From: Marivita sp041725935
GTDB lineage: Bacteria > Pseudomonadota > Alphaproteobacteria > Rhodobacterales > Rhodobacteraceae
Reading direction: 5' to 3'
Length of the DNA: 64,000 nucleotides
Assembly: GCA_041725935.1 (NCBI GenBank)
Contig: JBGRQD010000010.1
Location: 76,243 to 140,242, forward strand
Shown: in pieces, positions 35,327-44,541 of the stretch
Numbering within the stretch: the stretch's first letter is position 1
Layout: each line of letters starts with the position of its first letter
The notes under the pieces: model-generated
Told to the model about the DNA's origin: nothing
The model's input: only the letters and a program-made list of their open reading frames with translations
The model's database searches: none
Translations under genes and position numbers: made by a program

Positions 35327-36235
35327 ATGCGGCTGAAATGTCCGAGTTGCGGGGCGCAGTACGAAGTCCCGGATGATGTCATCCCCGAGGATGGCCGGGA
35401 TGTGCAGTGCTCCAATTGCGGCAACACCTGGTTTCAGACCCCCGACAGCAGCGCCACGCCCGAAGCGATCGAAGCCGAAGCAAAGGCCCCCAAGGACGCA
35501 GTCTGGCATCCCGAGGTGGACGCAGACATCGCTGACCGCCCGTCGATCAACCAGGAAGCCGCGCCGGGCAGTTCCACCCCGCCAAGCCCGCCCAAGCGCC
35601 GCGAGCTTGATCCCTCGATTGCCGACATCCTGCGCGAGGAGGCCGATATCGAGGCCCGCGCCCGTCGTGCCGATGCAGGCGGGATCGAGGAACAGCCCGA
35701 TCTTGGCCTTCAGGAACCCGAAGACGAAGCCGCCAAGCGCGCGCGTCAGGCGCAGGAACGCATGCGGAAGCTGCGCGGCGAAGACGCCGAGGCCGCAGTG
35801 GCTGCCGCAACCAGCGCTGCCGTGGCAGCGCGGCCGAAATCGCGGCGTGACATGCTGCCCGATGTGGAAGAGATCAACCAGACCCTGCGCGCGTCGAATG
35901 AACGGCGCGAAATGCGCAGCGTGCAGGCCGATCTCGAAGACGATGACGAACCGACCGGCGGGTTTCGGCGCGGTTTCATCTACATGATCCTGCTGTTTGC
36001 CGTGGCAGCCGCGCTTTACGTCTACGCGCCGCAATTGTCTGAGTCCGTGCCGCAGGTGAAGGCACCTCTGGACAGCTTCGTGGCGCTGGTTGATCAGGGT
36101 CGGGCATGGCTCGACACGCAGATCGCAACGCTCATGGGTCTGATCAACGGCGCTCCGGTCGATGTGCCCGTGGGTGCGCCGGCAGAGCCTCCTGCAGATG
36201 CTCCGGCAGAGGCACCCGCGACGGACGGGTCGTGA
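35327..36235 (+). CDS. Zinc-ribbon (MJ0042-type) single-pass membrane protein
   Basis: 302 residues. N-terminal zinc ribbon KCPSCGAQYEVPDD and VQCSNCGNTWFQ (four Cys in two CxxC), a long acidic/Ala-rich disordered region (about 45-205), one transmembrane helix (IYMILLFAVAAALYVYAP, about 218-235) and a Pro/Ala-rich C-terminal tail. Function unknown; such proteins are common beside ftsE/ftsX in alphaproteobacteria. The ATG at 35327 places the ribbon at the very start. Confidence 0.78.
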   Translation: MRLKCPSCGAQYEVPDDVIPEDGRDVQCSNCGNTWFQTPDSSATPEAIEAEAKAPKDAVWHPEVDADIADRPSINQEAAPGSSTPPSPPKRRELDPSIADILREEADIEARARRADAGGIEEQPDLGLQEPEDEAAKRARQAQERMRKLRGEDAEAAVAAATSAAVAARPKSRRDMLPDVEEINQTLRASNERREMRSVQADLEDDDEPTGGFRRGFIYMILLFAVAAALYVYAPQLSESVPQVKAPLDSFVALVDQGRAWLDTQIATLMGLINGAPVDVPVGAPAEPPADAPAEAPATDGS

Positions 36236-36398
36236 CCCGCTGAAAGATACGGCAGACGGGCGTGATGGCCCGGCGGATTTGGACCTATCTGTGCAAACGG
36301 TCTGGCCCTAACGCCGGATTTCTGTTCCGCTCAGAATGGCCATGCCAGAGCGACATTCGCATCCGGCCCATTGTGATTCTCAAACGGAGGTGACGCCC

Positions 36399-37787
36399 AT
36401 GGACGGGACATTGACCCAGAACGATCTCAGCCACGTGGTCGAAGCCGACCGCGCTCATGTGTGGCACCACCTGATCCAGCACAAGCCGTTCGAGACAAAC
36501 GATCCCCGGATCATCGTCGAAGGAAAGGGCATGCGGGTCTGGGACCAGAAGGGCAAAGAGCATCTGGATGCTGTCTCCGGTGGCGTCTGGACAGTGAACG
36601 TGGGTTACGGACGTGAAAGCATTGCCAAGGCCGTTTATGACCAGCTGATCAAGCTGAACTACTTTGCCGGATCCGCCGGGTCGATCCCCGGTGCGCTGTT
36701 CTCGGAAAAGCTGATCTCGAAGATGCCGGGCATGACTCGTGTTTACTATACGAACTCGGGGTCCGAGGCGAACGAGAAGGCGTTCAAGATGGTACGCCAG
36801 ATCGCGCACAAGCGCTATGGCGGCAACAAGCACAAGATCCTCTATCGCGACCGCGATTATCACGGCACGACCATCGGCTGCCTGTCGGCAGGTGGTCAGG
36901 ACGAGCGCAACGCGCAGTACGGCCCGTTCACGCCCGGTTTCGTGCGTGTGCCGCACTGCCTTGAGTACCGCGCGGGCGATCAGGGCGCCCCGACCGAGAA
37001 TTACGGCGAATGGGCCGCTGACCAGATCGAACAGGTGATCCTGCGCGAAGGCCCCGACACCGTCGGCGCGCTCTGCCTTGAGCCGGTCACAGCCGGTGGT
37101 GGCGTGATCACCCCGCCGCAGGGCTACTGGGACCGCGTGCAGGAGATTTGCCGCAAGTACGACATCCTGCTGCATATCGACGAAGTGGTCTGCGGCGTGG
37201 GCCGCACCGGCACATGGTTCGGCTATCAGCATTACGGCGTGCAACCCGACATGGTGACGATGGCCAAGGGTGTGGCCTCGGGCTATGCGGCGATTGCCTG
37301 CCTTGTGACCACCGAGGACGTGTTCTCGATGTTCAAGGACAATGCCGACGATCCGATGAACTATTTCCGCGACATCTCGACCTTTGGCGGCTGCACGGCC
37401 GGCCCGGCGGCGGCGCTGGAAAACATGCGCATCATCGAGGACGAAGGTCTGTTGGAGAACACCACGGCAATGGGCCACTACATGCTGGATCAGCTTCACG
37501 CGCTGGCCGACAAGCACGAAGTCATCGGCAACGTGCGCGGCAAGGGTCTCTTCCTCGGTGCCGAACTGGTCGAGGACCGCGAGACCCGCAAGCCGATGGC
37601 CGAGAAACGCGTTCAGAAGGTGGTCGCAGACTGCATGCAACAGGGCATCATCATCGGAGCAACCAACCGGTCGCTGCCCGGCTACAACAACACGCTGTGT
37701 TTCAGCCCCGCGCTGATTGCCACCAAGGATGACATCAACCAGATCATCGCATCGGTCGACGAAGCCCTTGGCCGCGAATTTGCGTGA
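36399..37787 (+). CDS. tpa: Taurine-pyruvate aminotransferase
   Basis: 462 residues, class III PLP-dependent. MDGTLTQNDLSHVVEADRAH at the start closely follows what I know of Tpa from Roseobacter relatives. YYTNSGSEANEKAFKMVRQ, DYHGTTIGCLS, the PLP aspartate in LLHIDEVVCGVGRTGTWFG and the Schiff-base lysine in TMAKGVASGYAAI are visible. Tpa converts taurine and pyruvate to sulfoacetaldehyde and alanine. No xsc or tauABC genes are next to it here, so another omega-amino acid is possible. Strong ribosome binding site CGGAGGTGA. Confidence 0.85.
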   Translation: MDGTLTQNDLSHVVEADRAHVWHHLIQHKPFETNDPRIIVEGKGMRVWDQKGKEHLDAVSGGVWTVNVGYGRESIAKAVYDQLIKLNYFAGSAGSIPGALFSEKLISKMPGMTRVYYTNSGSEANEKAFKMVRQIAHKRYGGNKHKILYRDRDYHGTTIGCLSAGGQDERNAQYGPFTPGFVRVPHCLEYRAGDQGAPTENYGEWAADQIEQVILREGPDTVGALCLEPVTAGGGVITPPQGYWDRVQEICRKYDILLHIDEVVCGVGRTGTWFGYQHYGVQPDMVTMAKGVASGYAAIACLVTTEDVFSMFKDNADDPMNYFRDISTFGGCTAGPAAALENMRIIEDEGLLENTTAMGHYMLDQLHALADKHEVIGNVRGKGLFLGAELVEDRETRKPMAEKRVQKVVADCMQQGIIIGATNRSLPGYNNTLCFSPALIATKDDINQIIASVDEALGREFA

Positions 37788-38521
37788 ATGATCCCCTGAT
37801 CACGGGCCAGCGCCTAAACGCGCTGGGCCAACCCATCGGCTTGCCTCTTGCCGATACATCGCCCCGCCCGGTGCCCCCGCGCACCGACATGGTGGGGCGT
37901 TTCTGTTCGGTTGTGCCGTTATCTTCGGACCATGCGGACGACCTGTTTGCCGCCTTCCGCCCGGATACCGAAGACCGCATCTGGACCTACATGCCGAACG
38001 GCTCTTACCACGACCCAGCCGCGTTTCGCGAATGGATCGATCAGGCGGTGACATGGGATGATCCGCTGATGCATGCCATCGTCGTGGACGGGGGCGCTGT
38101 CGGGTATGCCAGCTACCTGCGGATCAGTCCGGCCAGCGCCAGCATCGAGGTCGGGTACATCACCCTGTCCCCTGCCCTGCAACGCACCCGTGCCGCGACC
38201 GAGTTCCAGTTCCTGATGATGCAACGCGCCTTCGAAGAGCTGCGCTATCGCCGCTACGAATGGAAATGCGATGCGCTGAACGCGGCGTCGCGCAAGGCCG
38301 CGCTGCGGTTGGGCTTCACCTTTGAAGGCACGTTTCGTCAGGCGACCCACTACAAGGGCCGCAACCGCGACACCGCGTGGTTCTCGATCCTCGACAGCGA
38401 ATGGCCAGCGCTCAAGCAGCGGTTCCAGCGGTGGCTGTCGCCCGACAATTTCGACGGCCACGGGATGCAGAAATCCGCGCTCTTATCGCGCCTGCCTGCC
38501 AGCCCATCTGCACCGAAATGA
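37784..38521 (+). CDS. GNAT family N-acetyltransferase (RimJ/RimL type)
   Basis: 245 residues. ASIEVGYITLSPALQRTRAATE is the acetyl-CoA strand and pyrophosphate loop, and YEWKCDALNAASRKAALRLG with GFTFEGTFRQ is the RimJ/L C-terminal pattern. It overlaps tpa by ATGA and is translationally coupled. Substrate unknown. Confidence 0.82.
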   Translation: MNDPLITGQRLNALGQPIGLPLADTSPRPVPPRTDMVGRFCSVVPLSSDHADDLFAAFRPDTEDRIWTYMPNGSYHDPAAFREWIDQAVTWDDPLMHAIVVDGGAVGYASYLRISPASASIEVGYITLSPALQRTRAATEFQFLMMQRAFEELRYRRYEWKCDALNAASRKAALRLGFTFEGTFRQATHYKGRNRDTAWFSILDSEWPALKQRFQRWLSPDNFDGHGMQKSALLSRLPASPSAPK

Positions 38522-38633
38522 GGCGACACCGGGCGGGGATGTTGCCATGCGGTCAATTCCTGCAGAAAACGGCAAACACCCCTGCAATATGTGTAATGGT
38601 GTTTTTCGGGGAATGCACTATCAACAGCTGATG

Positions 38634-38645
38634 TTAGCGCTACCG
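38634..38645. promoter_or_regulatory. Candidate LacI-family operator upstream of glgP
   Basis: GTTAGCGCTACC, one mismatch from a perfect 12-bp palindrome, with the core TAGCGCTA fully symmetric. Central CG within TTAGCGCTAA is typical of LacI-type operators, for example alpha-glucoside regulators of this group. It lies about 33 bp ahead of the glgP start, where binding would block transcription or ribosome entry. Confidence 0.45.
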
Positions 38646-38677
38646 AAAACCTATGCACGATTTTGGAACACTCTTGG

Positions 38678-41044
38678 ATGACCATGAAAACCGATATTCT
38701 GAACCGTCTGAAATACTCTCTGGGCAAGGATGCCGAGAACGCCTCGACCTATGACTGGCGCATCGCGCTGTCACTCGTGTTGCGGGACCAGATGGTCGAA
38801 ACGTGGTTCAGGTCGACCCGGGAAACCTATGCCGCATCGCCCAAGCGGGTCTATTACCTGTCGATGGAATTCCTCATCGGGCGGCTGATCGAGGACATGA
38901 TCGCGAACCTGCGGATGGAGGACACGGTCAAGACCGCAATCGCCGATCTGGGGCAGGATTACGATGCCATCGTACATGACGAACCCGACGCCGCCTTGGG
39001 CAATGGCGGGCTTGGACGGCTCGCCGCCTGTTTCATGGATTCGCTGGCAACGCTGGGCATCCCGGCATTCGGCTATGGCATCCGCTATGAGCACGGGCTG
39101 TTCGAACAAAGCTTTGCGCAGGGGCAGCAGGTCGAAAAGCCGGAAACATGGCTGACCCAACGCCATGCGTGGGAATTCGAACGTCCCGAAGCGCGGTATC
39201 GGATCGGCTTTGGCGGTCATGTCGAACACCGCGACGGCACCGCCATCTGGCATCCCGCCGAGGTGGTCATGGCCACCGCGCATGACACGCCCGTTGTGGG
39301 CTGGAACGGCGACTGGGGCAACACGCTGCGGCTCTGGTCGGCAGAGCCGTCCAAGGATTTCGACCTCGAAAGCTTCAACCGGGGCGATTACCTGGCCGCC
39401 GGACGGTCCGAGGCGCTGGCGCGCACGATCAGCCGGGTGCTGTATCCGGACGACACGACCGAAAGCGGCAAGGAACTGCGGCTCAAGCAGGAATATTTCT
39501 TCACCGCCGCGTCGATCATGGATCTGCTGCGCCGCTATCTTGCCGATCACGACAACATCCGCAACCTGCCCGACTACGTGGCGATCCAGCTGAACGACAC
39601 ACACCCGGCCATCGCAGGCCCGGAACTGGTGCGCATTCTGGTGGATGAGCATGGCATCCCGATGGACGAGGCGATCCCGCTGGCCCGCCGCTGCCTTGCC
39701 TATACCAACCACACGCTGCTCCCCGAGGCGCTGGAGCGTTGGAGCGAGCACCTGATGGGCCGCACCCTGCCGCGCCACCTCGAGATCATCCGCGCCATCG
39801 AACACGCGCACCAGACCGCGTTTCCGGACAGTCCGCGCATTCTGGATCATGGCGATGTGCGGATGGGGGAACTGGCCTTCATCATGGCGCACAAGGTCAA
39901 CGGGGTGTCCGCGCTGCACACCGAACTGGTGAAGCAGACGGTCTTTGCCGACCTGCACGCCATCCACCCCGACCGGATCATCAACCAGACCAACGGCATC
40001 ACGCCGCGCCGCTGGCTTTATGGCTGCAACCCGTCGCTGCGCCACCTGATCACCGACGCCATCGGCGAAGGTTGGGTCACCGACTTGGAACAGCTCAACG
40101 CGTTGAAGAACGAACGCGACGATCCGGCCTTCATCGACGCGTTCATGGCGTCCAAGCGCGAGAACAAGGTCAACCTGTCGAACTGGATCGGTCAGACGAT
40201 GGGTGTCACGCTGGACCCCGACGCGATGTTCGACGTGCAGATCAAGCGCATCCACGAATACAAGCGCCAGTTGATGAACCTGCTCGAGACCGTGGCACTC
40301 TGGAACGAGATGCGCGACAACCCGACCGCCGACTGGACGCCCCGCGTCAAGATCTTCGGCGGCAAGGCGGCGCCGGGCTATTTCGTGGCCAAGGACATCA
40401 TCCGCCTGATCAATGACGTGGCGCAGGTGATCAATGCCGATCCGGTCACGGGCGACCGGCTTAAGATCGTGTATCCCCCGAATTACAACGTCACCATGGC
40501 CGAACGGCTGATCCCGGCGGCGGACCTGTCGGAACAGATCTCGACCGCGGGCAAAGAGGCCTCGGGCACCGGCAACATGAAATTCGCCCTGAACGGCGCG
40601 CTGACCATCGGCACGCTGGACGGCGCAAACGTGGAGATCCGCGATCATGTCGGGACAGAGAATTTCTTTCTCTTCGGTCTGACCGCCGAGGAGGTGATGG
40701 AACGCCGCACCCATCACGGCTATTCCCGCGCCGCGATCGAGGCCAGCCCGCGGCTGCAACGGGTGCTGGGCCAGATTGCCGAAGGACGTTTTGCACCGCA
40801 GGACCCAAGCCGCTATCATGGTCTTGTGGGGATGCTTTATGATCACGATTATTTCCTCGTGACCTGTGATTTCGACAGCTATTTCGACACGCAGCGTCGC
40901 GCCGACATGGCCTACCAGACCCCGGCGAACTGGGCTGCGATGGCATTGGTGAACACCGCCAGCATGGGCTGGTTCTCGTCCGATCGCACGATCAAGGGAT
41001 ATGCGCACGACATCTGGGGCGCAAAAAGCGTGCTCTCGGCATGA
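38678..41044 (+). CDS. glgP: Glycogen phosphorylase
   Basis: 788 residues. It releases glucose-1-phosphate from glycogen ends by phosphorolysis with PLP. N-terminal VYYLSMEFLIGRLIEDMI and LGNGGLGRLAACFMDSLA, then INQTNGITPRRWL, KRIHEYKRQLMN and the PLP-lysine motif EASGTGNMKFALNGALTIG (Lys about 558). First gene of the glycogen operon. The ATG at 38678 is used; ATG 38684 and TTG 38663 are alternatives. Confidence 0.95.
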   Translation: MTMKTDILNRLKYSLGKDAENASTYDWRIALSLVLRDQMVETWFRSTRETYAASPKRVYYLSMEFLIGRLIEDMIANLRMEDTVKTAIADLGQDYDAIVHDEPDAALGNGGLGRLAACFMDSLATLGIPAFGYGIRYEHGLFEQSFAQGQQVEKPETWLTQRHAWEFERPEARYRIGFGGHVEHRDGTAIWHPAEVVMATAHDTPVVGWNGDWGNTLRLWSAEPSKDFDLESFNRGDYLAAGRSEALARTISRVLYPDDTTESGKELRLKQEYFFTAASIMDLLRRYLADHDNIRNLPDYVAIQLNDTHPAIAGPELVRILVDEHGIPMDEAIPLARRCLAYTNHTLLPEALERWSEHLMGRTLPRHLEIIRAIEHAHQTAFPDSPRILDHGDVRMGELAFIMAHKVNGVSALHTELVKQTVFADLHAIHPDRIINQTNGITPRRWLYGCNPSLRHLITDAIGEGWVTDLEQLNALKNERDDPAFIDAFMASKRENKVNLSNWIGQTMGVTLDPDAMFDVQIKRIHEYKRQLMNLLETVALWNEMRDNPTADWTPRVKIFGGKAAPGYFVAKDIIRLINDVAQVINADPVTGDRLKIVYPPNYNVTMAERLIPAADLSEQISTAGKEASGTGNMKFALNGALTIGTLDGANVEIRDHVGTENFFLFGLTAEEVMERRTHHGYSRAAIEASPRLQRVLGQIAEGRFAPQDPSRYHGLVGMLYDHDYFLVTCDFDSYFDTQRRADMAYQTPANWAAMALVNTASMGWFSSDRTIKGYAHDIWGAKSVLSA

Positions 41045-43248
41045 CGGATGTGGTGCCCCTGATCGACGCGAATACGGCGCAGGCCATCGCGCAGGGGAGG
41101 CACAGCGATCCGTTTGCCGTGCTGGGCCTGCACGAGTTGGACGGCTCATTGGTGCTGAGGGCGATGCGCCCCGAAGCGGACAGAGTGGACGTGATCGACG
41201 CCAGGACCGGGCGCTTGCTGGTCACGCTCGACCGGGTGGCGGAAGGGCTTTTCGCGGGCGTTATCCCGCGCCGGAAGAAACGGTTCGATTACCGGTTGCG
41301 TCTGACGCGCGGCGCAGATGTCTGGGACGAGCAGGACGCCTATGCGTTCGGTCCGCGGCTCGGCGATCTTGACGAATATCTTCTGGGCGAGGGCACACAT
41401 AACCAGCTTTGGGATGCCCTTGGTGCGCATGTCTGCACACATGAAGGCGCAGAAGGCACTCATTTCGCCGTCTGGGCGCCCAATGCGCTGCGCGTGTCGG
41501 TGGTGGGCGATTTCAACGGCTGGGACGGTCGCCGCCACGTGATGCGCAGGCGCGGTGCCACGGGCGTGCACGAGATTTTCCTGCCCGGCCTTGGGGACGG
41601 CACGGTCTACAAGTACGAACTGATCGACAGCGCAGGCAATGTGCTGCCGCTCAAGGCCGATCCTGTGGGCTTTGGCGCGGAACTGCCGCCGGCCACCGCC
41701 TCTGTCGTGCGCGACCTGCGTGGCTATGACTGGGCCGATGCAGGGTGGCTCCAACAGCGCGGGGCGAAGCAGAAGATCGACCAGCCGATCTCGATCTACG
41801 AGGTGCATCTGGAAAGCTGGCGGCGCGTTCCAGAAGAGGGCAACCGGTCGCTGACCTATATCGAGCATGCGTCGATGCTGGTGGACTACGCCCGCGACAT
41901 GGGCTTCACCCATATCGAACTGACGCCGGTGTCGGAATATCCGTTCGGCGGATCGTGGGGCTACCAGCCGGTGGGCCTCTTCGCGCCCACCTCGCGCTTT
42001 GGCACACCGCAGGAGTTTCGCGCCTTTGTCGATGCCTGCCACGCGGCGGGTCTGGGTCTGATCATCGACTGGGTGCCGGGGCATTTCCCGTCGGATGCGC
42101 ATGGCTTGGGCCGGTTCGATGGGTCGCCGCTTTACGAACATGCCGACCCCAAGGAAGGGTTCCACCCCGACTGGAACACGCTGGTCTACAACTACGGCCG
42201 CACCGAAGTGCTGAACTTCCTGATCGCAAACGCGAAATTCTGGTTCGAGGAATACCATATCGACGGGCTGCGCGTGGATGCGGTGGCGTCGATGCTCTAC
42301 CGCGACTATTCCCGCAAAGAGGGCGAATGGGTGCCGAACAAGGACGGCGGGCGCGAGAACCTAGAAGCCATTGCGTTTCTGCAACGCATGAACGAACTGG
42401 TCTATGCCGCGGATGACAGCATCCTGACCGCCGCCGAGGAAAGCACCGCCTTTCCGGGCGTCAGCGCGCCAACCAGCGCGGGTGGTCTTGGCTTTGGCTT
42501 CAAATGGAACATGGGGTGGATGAACGACACCCTGCGCTACATGGCCGAAGACCCGATCAACCGGAAATATCACCACGACAAGATGACCTTCGGACTGCAT
42601 TACGCGTTCTCGGAAAACTTCATCCTGCCGATTTCCCATGACGAGGTCGTCCACGGCAAAGGGTCGATGCTGGGCAAGATGCCGGGCGACGACTGGCAGC
42701 GCTTTGCTAACCTGCGGGCCTATTACGGGTTCATGTGGGGCCATCCCGGCAAGAAGCTGTTGTTCATGGGCTGCGAATTTGCCCAGGCGGGCGAATGGAA
42801 CAACGAAACAAGCCTCGACTGGCACCTGCTGGACCATGCGCCGCATCAGGGAATGCAACGGCTGGTGCGCGATCTGAACACGCTCTACCGCGCGACACCT
42901 GCGCTCTATCGCAGGGACAGCCGCGAAGACGGGTTCCGCTGGATCGACGGCGGCAATGCGGCGGATTCGGTGTTTTCGTGGATGCGCTACGGGGCCGAGG
43001 GCGATGCCCCCGTACTGGTGGTGGCGAACTTCACCCCAGTGCCGCGCACCACCTACCGCATCGGTGTGCCTCACAAGGGGCACTGGGCCGAACGGTTCAA
43101 TTCTGATGCGGCACTCTACGGAGGCACCGACACCGGCAACGCGCAGGGGGCGGACGCGCAGGATGTCTCGATGCATGGCTGTGCCTGGTCCATCGAGATC
43201 ACCGTGCCGCCGCTGGCGACCGTGTTCTTTCAACTCGCGACTGACTGA
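41041..43248 (+). CDS. glgB: 1,4-alpha-glucan branching enzyme
   Basis: 735 residues. N1 and CBM48 domains (FAVWAPNALRVSVVGDFNGW), then the GH13 barrel with VDWVPGHFPSD, the nucleophile in GLRVDAVASMLYRDY, the acid in ILTAAEESTAFPGV and ISHDEVVHGKGSML. It makes alpha-1,6 branches. Overlaps glgP by ATGA. Confidence 0.96.
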   Translation: MTDVVPLIDANTAQAIAQGRHSDPFAVLGLHELDGSLVLRAMRPEADRVDVIDARTGRLLVTLDRVAEGLFAGVIPRRKKRFDYRLRLTRGADVWDEQDAYAFGPRLGDLDEYLLGEGTHNQLWDALGAHVCTHEGAEGTHFAVWAPNALRVSVVGDFNGWDGRRHVMRRRGATGVHEIFLPGLGDGTVYKYELIDSAGNVLPLKADPVGFGAELPPATASVVRDLRGYDWADAGWLQQRGAKQKIDQPISIYEVHLESWRRVPEEGNRSLTYIEHASMLVDYARDMGFTHIELTPVSEYPFGGSWGYQPVGLFAPTSRFGTPQEFRAFVDACHAAGLGLIIDWVPGHFPSDAHGLGRFDGSPLYEHADPKEGFHPDWNTLVYNYGRTEVLNFLIANAKFWFEEYHIDGLRVDAVASMLYRDYSRKEGEWVPNKDGGRENLEAIAFLQRMNELVYAADDSILTAAEESTAFPGVSAPTSAGGLGFGFKWNMGWMNDTLRYMAEDPINRKYHHDKMTFGLHYAFSENFILPISHDEVVHGKGSMLGKMPGDDWQRFANLRAYYGFMWGHPGKKLLFMGCEFAQAGEWNNETSLDWHLLDHAPHQGMQRLVRDLNTLYRATPALYRRDSREDGFRWIDGGNAADSVFSWMRYGAEGDAPVLVVANFTPVPRTTYRIGVPHKGHWAERFNSDAALYGGTDTGNAQGADAQDVSMHGCAWSIEITVPPLATVFFQLATD

Positions 43249-43280
43249 ACAGGGACATGACACACAGGGGGAGGAAAGAC

Positions 43281-44540
43281 ATGAGGGAAGACAGGTTCAG
43301 CCTGGCGCAGCAATCCATGGCGTTCATTCTTGCAGGCGGTCGGGGGAGCCGCCTGAAAGAAATGACCGACATCCGCGCAAAACCCGCCGTCTATTTCGGC
43401 GGCAAGACCCGGATCATCGACTTCGCCCTGTCCAATGCCGTCAATTCCGGCATCCGGCGCATCGGCGTCGCCACGCAGTACAAGGCGCACAGCCTGATCC
43501 GGCACATGCAGCGCGGCTGGAGCTTTTTCCGCGCCGAGCGCAACGAGTCGCTCGATATCCTGCCCGCCTCGCAGCAGGTCAACGAGGACAACTGGTACAA
43601 GGGCACTGCCGATGCCGTGACCCAGAACATTTCCGTCATCCGAGGCTACGGGCCAAAATACGTGGTGATCCTTGCGGGCGATCACATCTACAAGCAGGAC
43701 TATTCCCTGATGATCGAGGAACATGTCCGGTCCGGCGCCAAGGTCACGGTGGGCTGCATCGCAGTGCCGCGCGAAGAGGCCAAGGGCTTTGGCGTGATGC
43801 ATGTGGATGACAGCGACAAGATTCTCGATTTCGTGGAAAAGCCCGCCGATCCGCCAGCGATGCCGGGCGACGAGACCAAATCGCTGGCCAGCATGGGGAT
43901 CTACGTGTTCGAGGCGGAATATCTCTACGAGATCCTCGAAAAGGACGCCCAGAACCCCAAATCGGAAAACGATTTCGGCAAGGATATCATTCCCGCCATC
44001 GTCGCGACAGGCGGCGCACGCGCGCATCCGTTCAGCCGCTCCTGCGTCATGTCCGGGCTTGAGACCGAACCCTACTGGCGCGACGTGGGCACGATCGACG
44101 CCTATTGGCAGGCCAATATCGACCTGACGGATTTCGAACCGGCGCTGGACATCTACGCGACTGACTGGCCGATCTGGACCTATTCCGAACTCACCCCACC
44201 CGCGAAATTCATCCACAACGAGGAAGGCCGCCGCGGACAGGCGGTGTCGTCGATGGTGTCGGGGGGCTGTATCATCTCGGGGTCGTCGCTCTATCGCTGC
44301 CTGCTGTTCACCGGCGTCAAGACACACTCGTTTTCGCAGCTCGAAGGGGCGGTGGTCTTGCCCTATGCCGAGGTGGGCCGCCGCGCCTATCTCAAGAACG
44401 TGGTGCTGGACCGGGGCGTCAAGATTCCTCCCGGTCTGATCGTGGGCGAAGACCCCAAGGAAGACGCCAAGCGGTTCCGCCGCACCGAGGGTGGGATTTG
44501 CCTGATCACGCAAGCCATGATCGACAAACTGGGACGCTGA
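43281..44540 (+). CDS. glgC: Glucose-1-phosphate adenylyltransferase
   Basis: 419 residues. It makes ADP-glucose, the committed and usually allosterically controlled step of glycogen synthesis. Nucleotide loop FILAGGRGSRLKEMTDIRAKP, DFALSNAVNSGIRRIGVATQY and the catalytic aspartate in ILAGDHIYKQDY are visible, with a left-handed beta-helix C-terminus. The ATG at 43281 has GGGGAGGA in ideal position; the ATG at 43257 has none. Confidence 0.96.
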   Translation: MREDRFSLAQQSMAFILAGGRGSRLKEMTDIRAKPAVYFGGKTRIIDFALSNAVNSGIRRIGVATQYKAHSLIRHMQRGWSFFRAERNESLDILPASQQVNEDNWYKGTADAVTQNISVIRGYGPKYVVILAGDHIYKQDYSLMIEEHVRSGAKVTVGCIAVPREEAKGFGVMHVDDSDKILDFVEKPADPPAMPGDETKSLASMGIYVFEAEYLYEILEKDAQNPKSENDFGKDIIPAIVATGGARAHPFSRSCVMSGLETEPYWRDVGTIDAYWQANIDLTDFEPALDIYATDWPIWTYSELTPPAKFIHNEEGRRGQAVSSMVSGGCIISGSSLYRCLLFTGVKTHSFSQLEGAVVLPYAEVGRRAYLKNVVLDRGVKIPPGLIVGEDPKEDAKRFRRTEGGICLITQAMIDKLGR

Positions 44541-44541
44541 T

